A stretch of DNA of 64,000 nucleotides, taken from positions 1,116,001 to 1,180,000 of the forward strand of contig NZ_CP042325.1 in the NCBI RefSeq assembly GCF_007904105.1, written 5' to 3'. A program made the position numbers and the translations under genes. Origin of the DNA: Corynebacterium sp. sy039. Its GTDB lineage: Bacteria > Actinomycetota > Actinomycetes > Mycobacteriales > Mycobacteriaceae. Below are positions 30,029-39,821 of this stretch, piece by piece. The stretch's first letter is position 1, and each line of letters begins with the position of its first letter. The notes under the pieces were generated by a model. That model was not told the DNA's origin, made no database searches, and was given only the letters and a program-made list of their open reading frames with translations.

Positions 30029-30415
30029 CTACATACGAGAACGAATTATGAGCCCGCAAAGGATAAAACCAAAAGTGATACTCATGAACCACAGTATCTC
30101 TAGTGGAAACAGCACGGTATTATCTATAAGTCGACCAGCAGCAATAAGAGTAATCGCTAGTGATAATGCAATAACTTGGCTTTTACGCCCCTCTTGATAT
30201 TTGCTCACAGTAGCAAAGGCTCCAAAAAGCCCTGAAGCTACAACAATCAAGACAACACGAATAGTCACAGCAAACGGCTCATCCCATGCCCATCCGTGTT
30301 GTAACACATTCAGAACAAAGAAAAGAGCTAATACGCATCCCATTGCCATGAATGCACCGGCAATACGCATTTGCCATGATAACTCTATTCTTTGCTCTTC
30401 TTTAGGTGTTTTCAT
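30029..30415 (-). CDS. Small four-helix membrane protein, function unknown
   Basis: 128 residues. Four hydrophobic stretches are seen at about 20-40, 50-68, 80-96 and 103-122. A charged cytoplasmic N terminus (MKTPKEEQRIE) precedes them. A short Lys/Arg loop (KYQEGRKSQ) lies between helices 2 and 3, and the protein ends RSRM. No family is recognised. Its start overlaps the 3' end of the PEBP-family gene by 14 nt, so the two are probably translated together. Its 3' end converges on pyrD. Confidence 0.72.
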   Translation of the reverse strand: MKTPKEEQRIELSWQMRIAGAFMAMGCVLALFFVLNVLQHGWAWDEPFAVTIRVVLIVVASGLFGAFATVSKYQEGRKSQVIALSLAITLIAAGRLIDNTVLFPLEILWFMSITFGFILCGLIIRSRM

Positions 30416-30938
30416 ACCAACCCCAGATAATCGAACGCGCGATTGAATGGAAATAAAGATTAAAACCTAGCACAGTGGGCGTTGATTCTGGTGTGATATC
30501 TAGTTCGGAGACATCGACAGCATGAACGGCAAAAAGATAACGATGTGGTCCATGTCCAGCAGGTGGTTGTGGACCATAGTACCCTATTGTGCCTGCATCA
30601 TTTTCGAGCTCCGTTACTCCAGGAAGCTGCGCAAGATCGACGCTACCGCCCTGGGATACTTCTTGGACGCTAACTGGGATATTAAACACTGCCCAGTGCC
30701 AATAACCAGCAGCAGTCGGCGCATCTGGGTCAAAACACGTAATGGCAAGAGACTGTGTACCTTCTGGTAATTGTGACCATGCTAAATGAGGTGAAATATG
30801 CTGTGGCGCTGCATGGATATCATTGAGTTTATCGCCATGTGAGAAATCATCAGAGTGCAACTCAAAGCTGGGTAATTTTTTTAATGGCGCATAGGGATCA
30901 GGACCTGGAAAACGGGAATCATCAGCATAGTTACTCAT
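30402..30938 (-). CDS. YbhB/YbcL-family (PEBP-like) protein
   Basis: A 178-residue phosphatidylethanolamine-binding-protein homologue. Family motifs are seen: SPHLAWSQLPEGTQSLAITCFDPDAPTAAGYWHWAVFNIP (ligand-pocket Asp/His), YYGPQPPAGHGPHRYLFAVHA and the closing ARSIIWGWYE. The protein is cytosolic, as there is no signal peptide. Bacterial members have no firmly established role; Raf-inhibitor naming comes from the eukaryotic relatives. It overlaps the small membrane protein gene downstream. Confidence 0.9.
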   Translation of the reverse strand: MSNYADDSRFPGPDPYAPLKKLPSFELHSDDFSHGDKLNDIHAAPQHISPHLAWSQLPEGTQSLAITCFDPDAPTAAGYWHWAVFNIPVSVQEVSQGGSVDLAQLPGVTELENDAGTIGYYGPQPPAGHGPHRYLFAVHAVDVSELDITPESTPTVLGFNLYFHSIARSIIWGWYENT

Positions 30939-31152
30939 GCCTCACTTTTTACCTTATTAGTGGGGATAATTACTACTTAATCTGTTTCTTGGATAGAAAA
31001 AGCAAAGGAAATCGAACATCAAGAACCATTTTCACCCCCAAATGTGAGGCACTGCATCTCGTTTTCTCGGATTAAGCAACCTGCAGTGCACTATATTGAC
31101 CGAGCAGAAAAACATGCCAACAACTGAATAAATGCCCCTCTGACATTGCGAT

Positions 31153-31182
31153 TTGCATAAATCCTCGTTGGGTCATTATAGT
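31153..31182 (+). promoter_or_regulatory. Predicted sigma-A promoter of tRNA-Leu(GAG)
   Basis: A -35 box TTGCAT (31153-31158) and a -10 box TATAGT (31177-31182) are separated by 18 nt. The tRNA begins about 40 nt downstream, leaving a short 5' leader for RNase P removal. The rest of the 30939-31222 intergenic stretch holds nothing else that I can support. Confidence 0.65.
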
Positions 31183-31222
31183 TTAGCGAGTGCCAGGCTG
31201 TTGCAGCCTTAAAACACCCTAA

Positions 31223-31308
31223 GCCCGGGTGGCGGAATGGCAGACGCGCTAGCTTGAGGTGCTAGTGTCCTACTAATGGACGTGGGGGTTCAAGTCCCCC
31301 CTCGGGCA
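31223..31308 (+). tRNA. tRNA-Leu (anticodon GAG)
   Basis: 86 nt with a class II long variable arm. The acceptor stem is GCCCGGG / CTCGGGC with discriminator A. The anticodon loop is TTGAGGT with GAG at 34-36, flanked by CTAGC / GCTAG. The variable arm is TGTCCTACTAATGGACG, and the T arm GGGGGTTCAAGTCCCCC is intact. The 3' CCA is not encoded. It reads CUC and CUU leucine codons. It has its own promoter and is closed by a strong hairpin. Confidence 0.97.
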
Positions 31309-31312
31309 CTCA

Positions 31313-31343
31313 AATGCTGTGAGATCATCTCACAGCATTTTTT
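31313..31343 (+). terminator. Intrinsic terminator of tRNA-Leu
   Basis: A perfect 12-bp stem (AATGCTGTGAGA / TCTCACAGCATT) with a 3-nt loop, followed by TTTTA. It starts 5 nt after the tRNA. It also lies just beyond the meaB stop on the other strand, so it may stop both transcripts, although the T run favours the plus strand. Confidence 0.92.
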
Positions 31344-32433
31344 ATTTCCCATCAAAAGCAGCCAGTATTTTCTCGGCAGCCAAGGTTGGCGTAATTTGTG
31401 CATTTCTTAATTGTCGCTCCACAATACTCTGTGCCTCTACTACTGATGGATCACTATTAAGCCGCTGCACAATAGTTTCATGAACCATTGACCACATCCA
31501 TTGCACTTGCTGTTCCCGCCGCTTTCTATCAAAAACACCTTTCTCATGCATTATTTTCTGATGTTGCTGGACAGCATCCCAAAATTGATCAATACCGTTA
31601 TTTTCCACTGCTGAAAGTGTCATTGTACGGGGATGCCATATATCTTGTTCGGGTCTTACCATCTTTAGGGCTGCTGCCAGTTCTCGCGCTGCTCTTTTGG
31701 CATTTTTGAGATTGTTACCATCAGCTTTATTGATGGCAACAATATCTGCCATCTCTAAAACGCCTTTTTTAATACCTTGTAGTTGATCTCCTGCACCAGC
31801 TAGCGCTAAAAAGCTAAAGCAATCAACCATTTGCGATACTGCAATCTCAGACTGCCCTACTCCTACTGTTTCCACCAATATGACATCGTATCCTGCTGCC
31901 TCAAACACTACTATTGCTTCTCTGGTAGCTTTGGCTACGCCACCAAGTGTTCCAGCAGAAGGTGATGGACGGATAAAAGCATTTGTGCTACGCGCTAATT
32001 TCGGCATACGCGTTTTATCGCCTAGAATTGACCCTCTTGTCTTAGTTGACGAAGGATCAATAGCAAGTACTGCCACTTTATGCCCTTCGGCAATTAATTT
32101 TGTTCCTAGTGCTTCAATGAAGGTCGATTTTCCTACACCAGGTACACCAGTAATTCCTACGCGCAAAGCATTACCGCTAAAGGGTAAAAGTTGCACTAAT
32201 AGTTCTTGTGCAAGAACGCGGTGTGCCGGTGCTGTTGATTCTAGAAGAGTAATCGCCCGGGAAAGTATCGTCCTATTATGGGAACGCACGCCATCAAATA
32301 GTTCAGGAACATCAATTCGTTTTCGAGCTTGTTGCACTCGCTCAGGTGCGACGCGATAGTGTGCTCCGATTGCTGTACCCGCCACGGTGCTCAATGTACC
32401 TAAATTTTCTTCTAAAAAATCATGGGGAGACAT
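31342..32433 (-). CDS. meaB: Methylmalonyl-CoA mutase-associated GTPase MeaB
   Basis: A 363-residue G3E-family GTPase that protects and gates cofactor loading of adenosylcobalamin-dependent methylmalonyl-CoA mutase. It has Walker A GVPGVGKSTFIEALG (about 99-113), the DPSSTKTRGSILGDKTRM switch segment, ETVGVGQSE with the Walker B Glu, and NKADGNN as the base-specificity motif. The C-terminal dimerisation arm is intact. It lies 66 nt downstream of mutB, completing a mutA-mutB-meaB unit, which argues strongly for this role over an arginine-transport ATPase annotation. Confidence 0.95.
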   Translation of the reverse strand: MSPHDFLEENLGTLSTVAGTAIGAHYRVAPERVQQARKRIDVPELFDGVRSHNRTILSRAITLLESTAPAHRVLAQELLVQLLPFSGNALRVGITGVPGVGKSTFIEALGTKLIAEGHKVAVLAIDPSSTKTRGSILGDKTRMPKLARSTNAFIRPSPSAGTLGGVAKATREAIVVFEAAGYDVILVETVGVGQSEIAVSQMVDCFSFLALAGAGDQLQGIKKGVLEMADIVAINKADGNNLKNAKRAARELAAALKMVRPEQDIWHPRTMTLSAVENNGIDQFWDAVQQHQKIMHEKGVFDRKRREQQVQWMWSMVHETIVQRLNSDPSVVEAQSIVERQLRNAQITPTLAAEKILAAFDGK

Positions 32434-32499
32434 ATCTTTTCCTTGCCAGACGAATCATGCCAGCTGCGCGTTGGCGAGCTGGCATGACAAGTACAACTA

Positions 32500-34701
32500 T
32501 TATTCTGGGCTGTTTAGGTCAAGGCCTAGACTATCTGCAAGTTTTGTAATCAAATCAATTGCAGATTCAGCAATAACAGTTCCCGGTGGATAAATTGCTA
32601 CTGCACCGTCATCATATAATTCTTGGAAATCACCAGGTGGGATAACACCACCAACAGTAATCATAATATCCTCGCGCCCTAGTTTAGCCAGTTCTTCCTT
32701 GAGCGCTGGAACTAGGGTGAGATGTCCTGCTGCCAAAGAAGACACACCAACGACGTGCACATCGGCGTCGACTGCTGCCTGTGCAGCCTCAGCAGGAGTT
32801 TGGAATAGTGGTCCAACATCAACGTCCATGCCAAGATCAGCGTAAGCAGAAGCAACCACTTTCTGACCACGATCATGCCCGTCCTGCCCCATCTTGGCGA
32901 TGTAAATACGTGGACGACGGCCTTCCTGCTTAGCAAACTCATCTGCTAAGGCAATAGCCTGAGCCACATTACTCATGGTTCCTTCTTTAGATACTTCATC
33001 TTTGTACACACCCGATAGGGTACGGATTTCTGCCTCATGACGGCCAAATACGACCTCTAATGCATCAGAAATCTCACCGACGGTTGCTTTGGCTCTCGCT
33101 GCGTCGACAGAAAGTTTGAGCAGATTCTGTTCCAAGTCACCTGGTTCTTTGTGCTCATTGCGTGCTGCTGCAGTTAGTGCTGCGAGAGCTTTTTGTACTT
33201 GATCTTCATCGCGTTCTGCACGTAGTTTTTCTAGCTTTGCCAGTTGCTCAGCACGTACTTTAGAGTTATCAACTTTAAGTACCTCAATGGCCTCGTCTTC
33301 GACAGCAATATACTTGTTTACGCCGATTAATGCCTGACGACCAGAATCAATGCGAGCTTGTGTTCTCGCAGCAGACTCCTCGATGCGTAGTTTAGGGATA
33401 CCTTCAACTGTTGCTTGTGCCATTCCTCCAGCAGCTTCAACCTCTTCAATATGCTTGCGTGCTCTTTGTACGAGCTGCTCGGTAAGCCATTCCACATAAT
33501 AGGAACCAGCCCATGGGTCTACAGGACGAACAGTGCCTGACTCTTGTTGCAGTAAAAGCTGAGTATTACGAGCAATGCGTGCAGAAAAATCAGTAGGCAG
33601 CGCTAATGCTTCGTCGAGAGCATTAGTGTGCAAAGATTGCGTATGCCCCTGGGTTGCTCCCATTGCTTCGATTGCAGTACGCGCAACGTTGTTGAACACA
33701 TCTTGAGCTGTCAAAGACCAACCAGAGGTTTGGGAATGGGTACGCAGTGATTGCGATTTTTTATTCTTTGGCTCGAATTGCTCGACTAATTCACTCCATA
33801 GAAGTCGACCAGCACGCAATTTGGCAATTTCCATAAAGGTATTCATCGAAATACCCCAGAAGAATGACAAGCGCGGAGCAAACTTATCGACGTCAAGCCC
33901 TACTTCCTGACCAGCACGGATATATTCAATACCATCTGCAAGAGTATAAGCAAGTTCGAGATCCGCTGTAGCACCCGCCTCCTGAATATGGTAGCCAGAA
34001 ATAGAAATGGAATTAAAGCGTGGCATCTTCAATGAGGTGTACTCAAAGATATTAGAGATGATGCGCATTGATGGCTTTGGTGGATAAATATAGGTATTAC
34101 GCACCATGAATTCTTTGAGAATATCATTTTGGATCGTACCAGCTAATTGCTCTGGTGCTACGCCTTGTTCTTCAGCAGCAACAATATAGAGCGCTAAAAT
34201 TGGCAACACAGCACCATTCATAGTCATCGACACAGATACGTTGCCTAAGTCAATGCCCTCAAATAGCTGACGCATATCGAGGATTGAGTCAATCGCTACA
34301 CCAGCCATACCGACATCGCCAACAACACGCTCATTGTCGGAGTCATATCCTCTGTGTGTTGCTAGGTCAAAAGCAACAGAAAGACCTTTCTGACCAGCAG
34401 CAAGATTGCGACGATAGAACGCATTTGATTCTGCTGCTGTCGAAAAACCGGCATATTGGCGAATTGTCCACGGCTGATTGGTGTACATCGTTGGATAGGG
34501 ACCACGCATAAAAGGTGGCAATCCAGGAAAAGAATCAAGTTGAGCAGCTGATACTTCTTCATTGCGATCTTTGCGCGTGAAAACTCGGGGAACATCAATG
34601 CCCTCTGGAGTAGACCAAACCTCATTTGTTCCTGCAGCTGTCGCGTCAAGAGTTTTTTCTGGCTCTGGTGAATACTGAGAAAAATCTGGAATTGTACTCA
34701 T
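32500..34701 (-). CDS. mutB: Methylmalonyl-CoA mutase large (catalytic) subunit
   Basis: A 733-residue catalytic subunit interconverting succinyl-CoA and (R)-methylmalonyl-CoA. The N-terminal TIM barrel has [32 protein letters not shown], which contributes the active-site Tyr and CoA contacts, and [12 protein letters not shown]. The C-terminal cobalamin domain has [16 protein letters not shown] near residue 607, the D-x-H-x-x-G His that coordinates cobalt, and [10 protein letters not shown]. It starts 2 nt after mutA ends. Flux direction (propionate assimilation or formation) is not decided by the sequence. Confidence 0.97.
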   Translation of the reverse strand: MSTIPDFSQYSPEPEKTLDATAAGTNEVWSTPEGIDVPRVFTRKDRNEEVSAAQLDSFPGLPPFMRGPYPTMYTNQPWTIRQYAGFSTAAESNAFYRRNLAAGQKGLSVAFDLATHRGYDSDNERVVGDVGMAGVAIDSILDMRQLFEGIDLGNVSVSMTMNGAVLPILALYIVAAEEQGVAPEQLAGTIQNDILKEFMVRNTYIYPPKPSMRIISNIFEYTSLKMPRFNSISISGYHIQEAGATADLELAYTLADGIEYIRAGQEVGLDVDKFAPRLSFFWGISMNTFMEIAKLRAGRLLWSELVEQFEPKNKKSQSLRTHSQTSGWSLTAQDVFNNVARTAIEAMGATQGHTQSLHTNALDEALALPTDFSARIARNTQLLLQQESGTVRPVDPWAGSYYVEWLTEQLVQRARKHIEEVEAAGGMAQATVEGIPKLRIEESAARTQARIDSGRQALIGVNKYIAVEDEAIEVLKVDNSKVRAEQLAKLEKLRAERDEDQVQKALAALTAAARNEHKEPGDLEQNLLKLSVDAARAKATVGEISDALEVVFGRHEAEIRTLSGVYKDEVSKEGTMSNVAQAIALADEFAKQEGRRPRIYIAKMGQDGHDRGQKVVASAYADLGMDVDVGPLFQTPAEAAQAAVDADVHVVGVSSLAAGHLTLVPALKEELAKLGREDIMITVGGVIPPGDFQELYDDGAVAIYPPGTVIAESAIDLITKLADSLGLDLNSPE

Positions 34702-34703
34702 CG

Positions 34704-36515
34704 TTATGCTCCCAACTGTTCCAATAGCTCAGATAGTGTCTTTACTGCATCAATGGTCAGATTTAGGTGCCCGTCGACGGCTAAACCTGCTTTTGGAGAA
34801 CCAGCCAATAAAATCGTTTTCTCTCCTTGTGCTCTGAGTAATTCAACTGCTCGGGCACCACTATTTTCATATTCTTGATCGGTGCCACAGATAACTAGCA
34901 CGTCGCTTTCTGAAGCTGCAGCATTAAATTCCTCGCTGCCAAGCTCAATGGCACCAGGATTGACAACCGATATCCCACCTGAGGCAAGTAAATTGGTAGC
35001 AAAACCTGTACGAACATTATGCTTAGCCAAAGGTCCTAACGGAATAAGCGCAACGCATGGTCGTTGGCCATGTGCTTCTAAGTACGCATCAGAACGATTG
35101 CGTAATGCCTCAAAGTCGGCTGCCCATCTACGTACGTGGTCAGGCTCTACACGTTGTTGTGGTGTTAATGGCGCTTCAGCTAGGTTAGGAAACTCATTGA
35201 TTGCAGTAATTTGCTTACGACGATGTGCAATATCCGCACGTATTGCCGCATATGATGAGTCAAGCAATTCATTGATTGCTCCAGCAGAATGAGCAGCTAA
35301 GAACCCGCCTTGAGCTTCAATATCACTAAATACCTGCCATGCTTTTTGGGTCAACTGGTTGGTTAGTTCTTCGACATAATAAGAACCACCGGCAGGATCA
35401 AGAACATGACCAAGATGAGACTCTTCAAGAAGTAATAGATTAGTATTTCGAGCGATACGCGCGGCAAAGGTACGTGAGGTTTTAGCTAAACCACCAGGTA
35501 TTGCCCAGTCAAAAGGAAGAACCTCGACATCAGTTGCCCCACCAACGCCTGCAGCAAAAGCAGCTACTGTACAACGCAACATATTGACCCACGGATCACG
35601 TTGGCTAAACATGATTGGCGCGCTAAGAGCGTGCTGTGGTGCAGAACCATGCTCTGGATACCCCAGAATCTCAGCAACCCTAGCCCATAGTTTGCGAGCC
35701 ACACGGAGCTTAGCAATTTGCGCAAATTGATCATCGCTAATGCTGTAGCGGAACGAAAGTTGATCAAGAACTTTATCAATATCTATCCCAGCTGATTCAA
35801 GACTTCGCACATATTCCACGCCTGCGGCAAGTGCTAAACCAACTTCTTCCGCATCAGTTGCGCCCTGATTGGCAAAGGAAACAGCATCAATAAGAATTGG
35901 GCGGACGTTGTCACGCTCAACTACCTTTTGCGCAAGGGCAATAGTTTCTGTCAGCGAAATACTTGGCGAATCGTCGACAAGCGAAGAAAGTGGTGTGGCA
36001 CCTAACTCTAGGGAAACTGGCATATGCTCCTGAGAATCGGCAAACTCTAATAATTCCTCTGCAACAGCCAGAGTATCGTTGCCAGCTGCTAAACGAACTG
36101 GAGCTAGCGAAAGCATAACGCCTTTTAGCAGCTGGGCGACGGAAACTTTTCCAGCAAGGACAATATCGGTAGTACCATTAGCCATCGCGTCAAGAAGTTG
36201 CTCATTTGTGTTCTTGGCGTCAAAAGTCTCAGTGACACCCCACCCATAATTGTGAGCAGTAGATGCGTTCTTTGCGCCGCGCGTATAGGGAAAAGCACCG
36301 GGAGCTTGCAGCTCATCTAATTCATTTTCTCTGGTATAGAGTGGATTAATTTCTATCCCGTCATATGTGGTTTTTATGAGTTTTCGCCAAGAGTCGAGAG
36401 AAACATCTTCGACATTCTTCTTTTCTACACGCGCAAAAACACCTGCGACAGCTTTATACCACGCTTGTTGACTCTCGCTAAAATTTTCATCGAGTTGATA
36501 GTGTGTATCGACCAC
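34704..36515 (-). CDS. mutA: Methylmalonyl-CoA mutase small (structural) subunit
   Basis: 603 residues from GTG 36515, which is preceded by AAGGAAGAGTAGG. The frame extends 18 codons further upstream without clear support. The barrel domain is homologous to MutB ([64 protein letters not shown]). The C-terminal domain keeps the cobalamin-binding fold but has lost the D-x-H-x-x-G histidine motif, reading [21 protein letters not shown] instead. This is as expected for the non-catalytic subunit. It is the first gene of mutA-mutB-meaB. Confidence 0.95.
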   Translation of the reverse strand: MVDTHYQLDENFSESQQAWYKAVAGVFARVEKKNVEDVSLDSWRKLIKTTYDGIEINPLYTRENELDELQAPGAFPYTRGAKNASTAHNYGWGVTETFDAKNTNEQLLDAMANGTTDIVLAGKVSVAQLLKGVMLSLAPVRLAAGNDTLAVAEELLEFADSQEHMPVSLELGATPLSSLVDDSPSISLTETIALAQKVVERDNVRPILIDAVSFANQGATDAEEVGLALAAGVEYVRSLESAGIDIDKVLDQLSFRYSISDDQFAQIAKLRVARKLWARVAEILGYPEHGSAPQHALSAPIMFSQRDPWVNMLRCTVAAFAAGVGGATDVEVLPFDWAIPGGLAKTSRTFAARIARNTNLLLLEESHLGHVLDPAGGSYYVEELTNQLTQKAWQVFSDIEAQGGFLAAHSAGAINELLDSSYAAIRADIAHRRKQITAINEFPNLAEAPLTPQQRVEPDHVRRWAADFEALRNRSDAYLEAHGQRPCVALIPLGPLAKHNVRTGFATNLLASGGISVVNPGAIELGSEEFNAAASESDVLVICGTDQEYENSGARAVELLRAQGEKTILLAGSPKAGLAVDGHLNLTIDAVKTLSELLEQLGA

Positions 36516-36802
36516 GCGAAACCTACTCTTCCTTCTATTTGGCACCGATTTTGCTAAGAAACCTTGCACTTTTCCATATGCTATCGGAGTGATGGTCCGC
36601 CACTGTGTGACCTATATTTGCTTAGATTCACTAAGTGTTCTCACTCGCAAAATCACTAGCTATTCTACTGTTCCCACCCCTTAATACAGGAAGTCTTATT
36701 TTCTTTTTCGTAAAAAACACCCCCGTACAGGTGAAAACCATGAGGAAACACTACGAATCATGTTCTCCCACAATGTTAAAAAGCACGCTAGGATGATAGG
36801 TT

Positions 36803-37513
36803 ATGCGCATTCTCTCCACCATTTTCGATTTCTGCATTGAACTTTCTAAAGATGCGCTTGCTTCGTTCAGATCCTGGTCAATTCCCAAAAAAGTTATAGT
36901 CATCGGCCTAGTAGCGCTGTTTATCGTCGCTACAGTCTGTATTGACGCTCCTCCACTTGCCCAACTACAACAATGGGCGCATGATCTGGGATCAGTTTTT
37001 CCTCTGGTATTTGCGTTGCTTTATATCATCATCACTCAATTCCCCATCCCACGTACCCTCTTGACGCTATCCTCGGGGATTTTATTCGGCCCTTTATTAG
37101 GGTGTATCGTCGCACTGAGTTCAACAATGCTTTCAGCAGCTCTATCCCTTTTCATCGTGCGCAGCTTCTTGGGTGAATGGATCGCACCCCGTCTGCAACA
37201 TCCTGCGGTTTATAGCATCAATGAGCGCTTAAAAACTCGTGGTTGGTTACCTATTATTTCACTGCGTATGATAGCTGGTATTCCCTTTTCCATTATGAAC
37301 TATGCTGCAGCCTTGACTAGTGTGCCACTTGTTACTTTTGCGCTTGCAACTTTACTTGGTTCAGCACCTGGAACAATCACCACGGTTTTACTTGCACACT
37401 CCTTAACCGGGGACACAAATCCGTATTATCTTGTTATCGTAGTTAGCTTCGCTATCATTGGTTGCACTATTTTAGTGCTAGACTCTAAAAGAAAAGTCAA
37501 GTCTCCGGAGTAG
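36803..37513 (+). CDS. TVP38/TMEM64-family membrane protein
   Basis: A 236-residue integral membrane protein of the VTT/DedA-like superfamily. Hydrophobic segments lie at about 28-45, 57-75, 83-118, 150-170, 178-198 and 208-226. The family core is ITQFPIPRTLLTLSSGILFGPLLGCIVA (helix pair with Pro-Arg and Gly-Pro elements), followed by RMIAGIPFSIMNYAAALTSVPLVTFALATLLGSAPGT. Related proteins act in lipid scrambling or transport; the substrate here is unknown. It is divergent from mutA (287-nt gap) and upstream of the HTH gene. Confidence 0.88.
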   Translation: MRILSTIFDFCIELSKDALASFRSWSIPKKVIVIGLVALFIVATVCIDAPPLAQLQQWAHDLGSVFPLVFALLYIIITQFPIPRTLLTLSSGILFGPLLGCIVALSSTMLSAALSLFIVRSFLGEWIAPRLQHPAVYSINERLKTRGWLPIISLRMIAGIPFSIMNYAAALTSVPLVTFALATLLGSAPGTITTVLLAHSLTGDTNPYYLVIVVSFAIIGCTILVLDSKRKVKSPE

Positions 37514-37551
37514 ATTTTACTTGGCGGTATTTTATCTCAGAAAGATAGTCT

Positions 37552-38145
37552 ATGTTTGCAATTCATGCTAGGTATAGAGGGAAAGAACGTCGCAGAGCAC
37601 AACTCGTGGAACGCTCTGCACAGGCTCTCTCAACGCTCAATGGTGTTGACTCTTTTCACGTAATCGGTGTGGAAGATATTGCAGCCACAATAGACTCTGC
37701 AGAAGGTGTGTGTGACACAATCATGGCACTGCTTTCTGCCCATGATTGGGCAATAGCACTTGCCATATCATGCGACGACACAGCAAACGATGAAGAAACA
37801 AAACAAAAAGTTCGCTCACTTGCTACACGCAGCTTAGGAACTCATGCCCGCAGTGGAACTGTAAAAGTAGTAGTACAACGGGATAAGAAAAAAGATGCAG
37901 CCTGGGCACAGGACATCCAGGCTGCTTTTACCATGCTCGCTTTTATACTTAACAAGCGTACCGCTGAAGGACGTGAGGCAACCTCATTGGTACGATCTGG
38001 ACTTAACCAGAATGAGGCAGCTCACGAACTCGGTATTTCTAAACAGGCTATGAGCCAACGCCTACAAGCAGCTGGCTGGCAAGCAGAAATGGCCGGGTAC
38101 ACTCAAGCCATTAGCCTATTAGAACGAGTCATCAAAGAGCACTAG
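37552..38145 (+). CDS. Conserved protein with C-terminal helix-turn-helix
   Basis: 197 residues, no named family that I can support. The N-terminal part (1-105) alternates strands and helices: MFAIHARYRGKERRRAQLVERSAQALSTL, then DWAIALAISCDD. The C-terminal part contains a clear helix-turn-helix near 147-172 (SGLNQNEAAHELGISKQAMSQRLQAAGW). This resembles the SatD-like or sigma-region-4 type of DNA-binding helix pair. It follows the TVP38 gene by 38 nt on the same strand. It could be a regulator of the membrane gene or of itself; the target is unknown. Confidence 0.75.
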   Translation: MFAIHARYRGKERRRAQLVERSAQALSTLNGVDSFHVIGVEDIAATIDSAEGVCDTIMALLSAHDWAIALAISCDDTANDEETKQKVRSLATRSLGTHARSGTVKVVVQRDKKKDAAWAQDIQAAFTMLAFILNKRTAEGREATSLVRSGLNQNEAAHELGISKQAMSQRLQAAGWQAEMAGYTQAISLLERVIKEH

Positions 38146-38156
38146 CTATATTGCTC

Positions 38157-39326
38157 TCATTCTTCAGGTAATGACTCAGAGGTATTTAGCTGGTCATCGG
38201 CAACTACTGCCTCACTAGAGATTTCTGCACCCATGGGAGAATCACTCATGGGACTATTGGCTACCGCATTTGCTGCTGCTACAGCAGCGGCAATCTCTGG
38301 ATTAGACTCAGTGCTAAACCAATCTTCATCTGCATCACGCTCAAGGATTTCTTTGTCTTGTGCAGCTGCGTCGGCAGGCTCATAGCGGAACACACCATCA
38401 TCGCCTTTTTTAGCTAATGCCTTGGCAAAATCTTCGAGTGCGTCACCAAATTGGCTAGGAATCATCCACATTGTAGAAGCCTCACCCTGTGCCATCTTTG
38501 GCAATTTTTCTAAGTACTGATAAGCAAGTACCTCTGGTGTGACCTGAGAAGAACGGATAGCAGCATTGACTTTCTGAATCGCTCGAGCTTCACCTTGGGC
38601 AGCTAAGAACTTCGCCGCACGCTCACCTTCAGCACGCAAAATAGTTGCTTGACGTTCTGCCTCAGCAGCCAAAATTGCTGCATGCTTTTCGCCTTCCGCG
38701 CTTAGAATCATCGCTTGCTTTTGACCTTCAGCTGTACGAATGTCTGCTTCGCGACGACCTTCAGCAGTCAAAATCATGGCGCGTTTCTCACGATCAGCTT
38801 TCATCTGCATTTCCATCGATTTCTGAATCGAAGGAGGTGGATCAATAGCTTTAAGTTCCACACGACTAATACGCAACCCCCACTTTGTGGTAGCGTCATC
38901 CAGTTCGCCCCTCAAGCGTCGGTTGATTATCTCACGTGAGGTAAGGGTTTCTTCTAAGGTCATACCACCTACGACATCACGCAATGTCGCTACAGAGATT
39001 TGCTCAACACCAACGATATAGTTGTCTACGCCATAAATTGCTTTTGCAGCATCATTGATTTGGAATGTCACCACGGTATCAATAGCAACTGTGAGGTTGT
39101 CTTTGGTAATTACCGCTTGAGGTGGAAAAGATACCACGCGTTCACGGGTATCAACTTTGGTGCGTACTTTATCAATCATCGGGATTAAGAAAGTAATTCC
39201 ACCATCAACAGTTTTAATGTGCTTGCCAAGACGTTCAATCACTGCCGCTTGACCTTGTGGAATTAATTTTATTGTCTGGGAAATAAGCAATAACACCAGA
39301 ACAATGATTACTGCTGCGACTATCAT
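38157..39326 (-). CDS. SPFH/Band 7 (stomatin/QmcA-like) membrane protein
   Basis: 389 residues. One N-terminal membrane anchor (MIVAAVIIVLVLLLISQTI) is followed by the SPFH domain (about 20-180, with GQAAVIERLGKHIKTVDGG and VDTRERVVSFPPQAVITKDN). A long Ala/Glu-rich coiled coil has an imperfect 11-residue repeat (about 185-260, repeated AEGxx.A.ILxAE). A conserved C-terminal region and a disordered acidic Ser-rich tail close it. Members form large membrane scaffolds that influence FtsH or membrane fluidity. It is paired head to tail with the nfeD-like gene with a 0-nt gap, a classic partnership. Confidence 0.93.
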   Translation of the reverse strand: MIVAAVIIVLVLLLISQTIKLIPQGQAAVIERLGKHIKTVDGGITFLIPMIDKVRTKVDTRERVVSFPPQAVITKDNLTVAIDTVVTFQINDAAKAIYGVDNYIVGVEQISVATLRDVVGGMTLEETLTSREIINRRLRGELDDATTKWGLRISRVELKAIDPPPSIQKSMEMQMKADREKRAMILTAEGRREADIRTAEGQKQAMILSAEGEKHAAILAAEAERQATILRAEGERAAKFLAAQGEARAIQKVNAAIRSSQVTPEVLAYQYLEKLPKMAQGEASTMWMIPSQFGDALEDFAKALAKKGDDGVFRYEPADAAAQDKEILERDADEDWFSTESNPEIAAAVAAANAVANSPMSDSPMGAEISSEAVVADDQLNTSESLPEE

Positions 39327-39779
39327 CTACACTCCTTTCCATACCACTGCAGTATTGCCATCAATGTCGACAACCTGTAGCTCTTGATCGATTTCATAGT
39401 CATTAGCCTCATCGGTGCTGTCAGCTGTGCGAGCACTCCACAATGAACCATCAAGACGCACCATACCGCGACCATTTCTGAATGGCTCTACTACAAGAGC
39501 TTTTTGCCCGAGTAATGCACGCGGCGACGTATCCAATCCGATGTTCTTGGTCATGTGCCGCTTTAATATCGGCTTGAGGAAAAATAATAAGCCAAAAGAA
39601 ACACCTGAAAAACACACTAATTCAGCCCACAGTGGAACTGGCAAAAGCGCAATGCCTGCAGTAGCTAAAGCACCGGCTCCTAACATAAGAGCAGTTAATT
39701 CACCAGCAATTGCTAATTCTGCTATTACTAGCACTGCCGCTATAACCAACCAAATAATTGCTCCCACATGTACCAGCAT
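39327..39779 (-). CDS. NfeD-family membrane protein
   Basis: 150 residues. Three closely packed hydrophobic helices at about 5-75 are followed by a soluble OB-fold domain (about 85-150, LGQKALVVEPFRNGRGMVRLDGSLWSART and ELQVVDIDGNTAVVWKGV). NfeD proteins anchor and partner stomatin-like SPFH proteins; the SPFH gene follows immediately. This is the short form without the N-terminal ClpP-like protease. Confidence 0.92.
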   Translation of the reverse strand: MLVHVGAIIWLVIAAVLVIAELAIAGELTALMLGAGALATAGIALLPVPLWAELVCFSGVSFGLLFFLKPILKRHMTKNIGLDTSPRALLGQKALVVEPFRNGRGMVRLDGSLWSARTADSTDEANDYEIDQELQVVDIDGNTAVVWKGV

Positions 39780-39821
39780 AATGGATTAGGCAGCACAAAG
39801 TTATGTAGATGGGAAAAGAAA

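Noticed and set aside
30839..31075. 78-residue plus-strand frame upstream of tRNA-Leu
   Set aside because: It starts inside the PEBP-family gene on the other strand and has no ribosome-binding site or recognisable sequence.
36600..36640. GlxR site upstream of mutA (TGTGACCTATATTTGC)
   Set aside because: Only the left half fits the consensus; the right half mismatches at most positions.
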